Assembly (NCBI GenBank): GCA_024036415.1
Contig: JAMWET010000691.1
Coordinates: 80,001-144,000, forward strand
DNA length: 64,000 bases
Direction of reading: 5' to 3'
Source: Prochilodus magdalenae
Lineage: Eukaryota > Chordata > Actinopteri > Characiformes > Prochilodontidae
In this document: piece after piece, positions 59,736 to 64,000 of the stretch
Numbering within the stretch: the first letter of the stretch is position 1
Layout: each line of letters begins with the position of its first letter
Made by a program: the position numbers and the translations under genes
Notes under the pieces: generated by a model
Told to the model about the DNA's origin: nothing
Databases searched by the model: none
Seen by the model: only the letters and a program-made list of their open reading frames with translations

Positions 59736-59739
59736 TCTT

Positions 59740-59900
59740 GAGGAGAATTCCGCCCAAAAGTCCTGAACGGTTCAGATGTAAACAGAGTCATTCAGAGAGG
59801 GGTTGGCGTAAAATGGTTCATTGTGGAGACTATTTACTGTGGTGGTGATGGGAAGCAGGGGTCGCCATGTCTACAATACAGATATAGCCATTTGTTTTAC
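59740..59900. repeat. Fragment of the 3055-3615 dispersed repeat
   Basis: AAAAGTCCTGAACGGTTCAG, GATGGGAAGCAGG and GCCATGTCTACAATA match the order at 3060-3200. Confidence 0.55.
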
Positions 59901-60044
59901 TGTTGGAAATTACTGGAACTAATAGGAGTTTAAAAATACTTTGGGGGGCCAAAGTGTAATGTGCTATTGTGCCAAAAATACAAAACACCATACAAATATA
60001 GAAGAATATATAATATATACAATAATAGTTACTCTGTGTCCACT

Positions 60045-60103
<59 letters not shown>

Positions 60104-60720
60104 CAATAAAATAATAATACACAGTATACAATAAAAAAAATGTATATATATATATATATATAAAATTTAATATAATTTCTGATTTAATATAATTTTTAGA
60201 ATTTAATATATAATATATATAGTTATATTTATATATAAGCTTTACATAACATATATATATGTGTGTACATATATATATATATAGATATAGATAATAAGCT
60301 GTACATATATATATATACAATAATAGTTACTCTGTGTCCACTCAATAATCTATATATATATATATATAAGTATAGATATAATACACATACAATAATGAAT
60401 AATACTAATGTAAAAACTCAATATATATATATATATAAAATTTATTACAATAAAATATATATAATAGTTACATTTACAATAAGCTTTAATAAAAAAAAAA
60501 AATATATATATATATCAAATTTTATATAATTTTTATAATTTAATATATAATATATATATATAGTTATATTTATATATAAGCTTTACATAACATATATATA
60601 TATATATATATATAATAAGCTGTACATTTGTGTGTGATATATATTCAAAGAATATATATATAGAATATATATAAAACTGCACTAAAATTCACAATAAATT
60701 CAAATATATATATTCTTTGA
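60045..60720. repeat. (TA)n-rich block with internal duplication
   Basis: Several TA runs. A larger unit is duplicated: ACAATAATAGTTACTCTGTG TCCACTCAATAAT is at 60019-60051 and again at 60318-60350. AATTTAATATATAATATATATAGTTAT..AAGCTTTACATAACAT is at about 60200-60255 and 60537-60595. Its Tyr/Ile frames are repeat products. Confidence 0.9.
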
Positions 60721-61911
60721 GTGTATAGCCCAGTAAAACCCTACATGTATACCTGCCTACTTAAAACCGTTTTAAACCAAAATGATCACCGTCTCAGAAT
60801 ACGGCATTTATAACAAGTTCCTTATACTTTATAACCATTTCAGCTATGATGTAATCCCTCTTGATGATTCTGATTCCAGTTAGACATTTGTATTGTATAT
60901 GTCCTAAACTATTCACTGTTTTCTAATTATTTGAGGCGTTTTAGTTTAAGCCCTTTAACAGAATGACCAGAAAAGAATATCAGAAAGAAGAGCATCCTAA
61001 AGATACAGTATGTCAGACCCGTTTGAGAAATGGAAGCGAAGAGGCTTTACCAGGAGCTGAAAACCTCTTTAACCGTTCCTTAACAGATACATTCATTTGT
61101 GCTGGACTGTTATCATTCGCGGTATCATCTTACAGCGGTTATGTGGTATGAATGTAGTGTATCTAACAGCTTTCTAAACAGGACAAAGCAACATTTCTTT
61201 TAAAAGAACCCCAATAAAAATCACAATAAGATCAAATAATTGGGCATATCCAGCTCATTCAGAGAATCCCTTCCACTTCAGACCAAGTGATTTTATCTAA
61301 AGCCCTACCCCCTAAGTCTGTCCTAACGTCCACTCATGGTCTTTGAGGTCACTGCTTGGCGATCCCCTTAATTAATGTTCTGAGGGGCTAGTTGAGTGAG
61401 CGCTTCTGATTTAACTCCGAAGTGTAATGAAGTTTCCCATTAACTGTACCTCCATTTCTTCTGCTGTTATATTCTTCTTCTCCTGCAGCACATCTGTCTG
61501 CCAACTCGTCACACAGTTTCTGAGATACATCACCGCCCCAAATTTATCAGGGCTGAAACCCTGAAGCTAAAACCTCCTGGTCCTCTCAGTCAAAAATCAG
61601 TAATCCCTGAGAGCTGAGCAGGGGTGGGGGGTATGGCCTGTGGGGTTTATGGGTCATCCTCTAATGAACCCTAATTCCCTGAAGGTCAGAGGTCATGCTG
61701 TATCCACTTTCCTGCAGACAAAAAGGTTCATTCCTATGTGGATGTTAAGTTCCCTTTTATTCAGAGTCTCAAAGGATAATAGGAATCTAATCAGTGTGTG
61801 TGAGTGTGTGTGTATGTGTGTTGGGGTTGTATGAGGGTCATTTGTTATAGGAATTGCTTTCAAGGGAATTTTTTAAAAAAAGCTTGAAATCTAAATTTAT
61901 GCTAACTTGTC

Positions 61912-61942
<31 letters not shown>

Positions 61943-62500
61943 TTATAATAAATGTATTATTTTCCTAAGTTTATTATTTTGAAATTTATTTATTCATTTA
62001 TGTTTTAAACTGTATTTATTAATGCATTTTTTATATTATTTATTTACTTTAAAATCAGCTGGACATTTTTTTAATGAATGCTATTTTAGGGCTTATAAAT
62101 CTCTTTATATATACTATATACTATATATTATATACAATATACTATATCCTAGTATACTTCAACACTGTTCAGCCACCCAAACTGCTGAAGCATTTGAGCT
62201 ACAACACTGCACAAAGTCTACTGGTCTGAGTGGGCTGTTGTGGTGAGGTCTGTCCTGAGATGTCAGTTCAGTCCAGAGCAGTGTTAACATGCATGTAGCA
62301 TTATTCATATGTGACTCAGTGACATTCAGACCAAATATGTACTGTAGGTCACTGTAAATGAAGAGCAAACATGTTGTTGTATTTATCCCCATAGTGATAA
62401 ATGGCTTCAACCACAAATTCCTTATATGGGCATATTGCCCTCCGTAATAGGTCTGTATAGATTATCATTAAAACAAAATCCTATGTATGCACAGTTACAG
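60721..62500. other. Intergenic with (ATTT)n
   Basis: (TATT)n at 61909-61942 and a GTGTGT run near 61795-61820. No gene recognised. Confidence 0.5.
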
Positions 62501-62503
62501 TAT

Positions 62504-63001
62504 CAGTCAAAAGTTTAGAGACACCCCCCATCTAAACGGATGGTGTTGGTGATCTTAAAGACTCTACAGTCTCACACTGAGGAGCTCCACCTGATGAGAG
62601 TCTGAACCAGTCCGTATCCTGATACACCACATCTACTCCTGATGTACACAGTATGATACTCCTCCATATCTCCACCTCTAATATATATTTAGTGGTGTAA
62701 AAACTTTGATCTCTTTTTCTGCACAGTGTAAAAGCTCTAGTCCTCCTTTCAGGTTAGTGAATATTCATGATGGACCGACCAATAGAATCGCTCCAAACCT
62801 GCTTAGACATAAACCGTGTTCTATCAGCTCCACTGCAGGGTAAGAAAGCTGGTTCACCCTCCTGTAAAGCTCCTAGAGGGTTTTAAGGTGGACTGGATAA
62901 TTCCATGAGTGTTATTTCATAGTTTGGTGACTTTTATTCTACAGTAGAGCTTTAAGATAAGGAGAACCTTCTATGAGTAGCCGTCTCTAAAGTTTTGACT
63001 G
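62504..63001. mobile_element. 498-bp inverted-repeat element, complete copy
   Basis: Left end CAGTCAAAAGTTTAGAGAC (62504-62522) and right end (63001-62983, reverse complement CAGTCAAAACTTTAGAGAC) match at 18 of 19 bases. No transposase frame inside. The body is shared, in reverse, with 24747-25112. Probably a non-autonomous DNA transposon. Confidence 0.78.
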
Positions 63002-63079
63002 GTGGCTCATCTACCATTTTTCCAGTGTCTCTTACTCTATAATGACTTCTAATGGCTTACAGACAGAGTCAGTCAACGT

Positions 63080-63240
63080 TGTACACTGAGCTGATGAAAA
63101 GTCTTGTTCCAGAAATGATAAGAGCCCTAATCAATCATGCTCCTGTTGCTCTCCATACTGTAGTACTGTTACTGAACTGGTGGTCTAAAGGGAGGAACAT
63201 CTACTGACACTGGAGGAGGCTTTTACCTTGGCTACATGGC
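63080..63240. repeat. Unexpanded copy of the element hosting the 47-bp array
   Basis: TGAGCTGATGAAAAGTCTTG TTCCAGAAATGATAA, then CTCCTGTTGCTCTCCATACTGTAGTACTGTTACT, then CTACTGACACTGGAGGAG. These are the flanks found around the array at 46640 and 48033 with just one unit remnant between them. Confidence 0.8.
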
Positions 63241-64000
63241 TTGTGTTTTTTGTCCACCAGTGGTCACAAGCTATTACACCAAATGGACAGCAAAGCTAAA
63301 CACCTACATGGCAGCCACAACTAACTGGCAACCTGATGAACTACAATCAAGCCTGTGGCCAGATGATGCTCTGAAGATGATGCTCTGGCCAAGGAAAACC
63401 AGTTTGAATCACAGTCGCGATGCTGGACTGATCAATTACACATAGACCTCCTCTTTAAATGGTTCAGCCCTAGCAGTACCTGCCTCTTCCCTGTCTGCTG
63501 CTGCTAGTGGGTCGGTGTTTCAGCACTTGGCAAAGTTGTTTGATCGGAAGCCAGTTTTTTCGCTACGCAGCACGCCAGCACGACCCGCTCACTAGCCACA
63601 GGTAACGTCAGCTCTGGGAATCCAGGCAGCCTTTCAGCAGTTAAGAAGGCCATTAGCAGTTTAACTACGGCTCCTGTAAAACACAGACCGGGGCTTCCAA
63701 ACACACACAACCGAAACATCCAGAACCTCCAAAACAGTCTGTAAACACTGTTACTGGTTCTCTCTCGTTTTATCCTCCCAGGCCACGCGATTAGGACGCA
63801 GACCCACTTGACTCGTCTTCCTCAAACATTCCTCCACGTTTTGTGAGCAAATGAAAGCTGTGCAGATGCTGAAGTGCTGGAATCTTCACAGCTCCATTGT
63901 ACGAGGACTTTAGTGAGCCTGCTGGGCCACCCCCCCCTCTCTTAACCAGGAGGCTTTTCAGCACACCACTTTCCCTCACGGTGGGGTTCCCACCCTGGGC
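63241..64000. other. Intergenic to the window end, nothing recognised
   Basis: Frames 63236-63445 and 63504-63979 show no domain and no splice partners. Confidence 0.45.

Overview
The window is vertebrate nuclear DNA, almost certainly from a teleost fish. It has spliced genes with GT..AG introns, fish-type SINEs, L2-like and L1-like LINE remnants, Tc1-like remnants, small inverted-repeat elements, and a very heavy load of micro- and minisatellites. I infer an otophysan-like fish from the repeat types and the presence of a mych-type MYC gene, but the species cannot be fixed from sequence alone. Most open frames in the window lie in tandem repeats and are not genes.

Three genes are supported. 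(1) ERGIC3 on the + strand is truncated by the left window edge. Its exons are at 1-52, 5366-5430 and 5800-5936, then a damaged exon at 7282-7397 and a damaged terminal exon at about 9805-9894. (2) ROMO1 on the - strand has coding exons at 1879-1749 and 1618-1510 and lies entirely inside the ERGIC3 intron 53-5365. A likely non-coding first exon ends at 4061. (3) mych, a MYC-family bHLH-zipper transcription factor on the + strand, has coding exons at 42347-42917 and 43475-44010 (368 aa). It has a probable non-coding first exon ending at 41584, a TATA/E2F-like promoter, a second GC-rich promoter-like block just upstream of the coding exon, and an ATTAAA poly(A) signal at 44890.

The rest is about 50 kb of intergenic and repeat DNA. 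From 6.3 to 23.1 kb there are a 28-bp minisatellite, ACT/GCT triplets, a 1.5-kb CT-rich tract, a 50-bp array, ATG/GGT triplets, and a 31-bp array carrying a CCAAT box in each unit. From 24.7 to 31.5 kb there are a small DNA transposon, an L2-like LINE fragment, two 21-bp-type arrays with an orientation flip between them, and a Tc1-like remnant. From 32.9 to 39.1 kb there are an AT-rich array, a TTAA-flanked element, and a Tc1-like element carrying a nested SINE. From 45 to 64 kb there are a 47-bp array grown inside a dispersed repeat, an L1-like insertion with an 18-bp target-site duplication, 23-bp and 39-bp arrays, another SINE, a TA-rich block, and an inverted-repeat element.

The ERGIC3 3' exons carry several single-base insertions, and about 60 extra bases that look like minisatellite units. 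With the noisy look of roughly 7-15.5 kb, this suggests a low-accuracy assembly patch rather than a dead gene. I found no convincing new protein system. The most interesting points are the nested ROMO1/ERGIC3 layout, paired palindromic elements near the ROMO1 and mych promoters, and the minisatellite expansions inside mobile elements.
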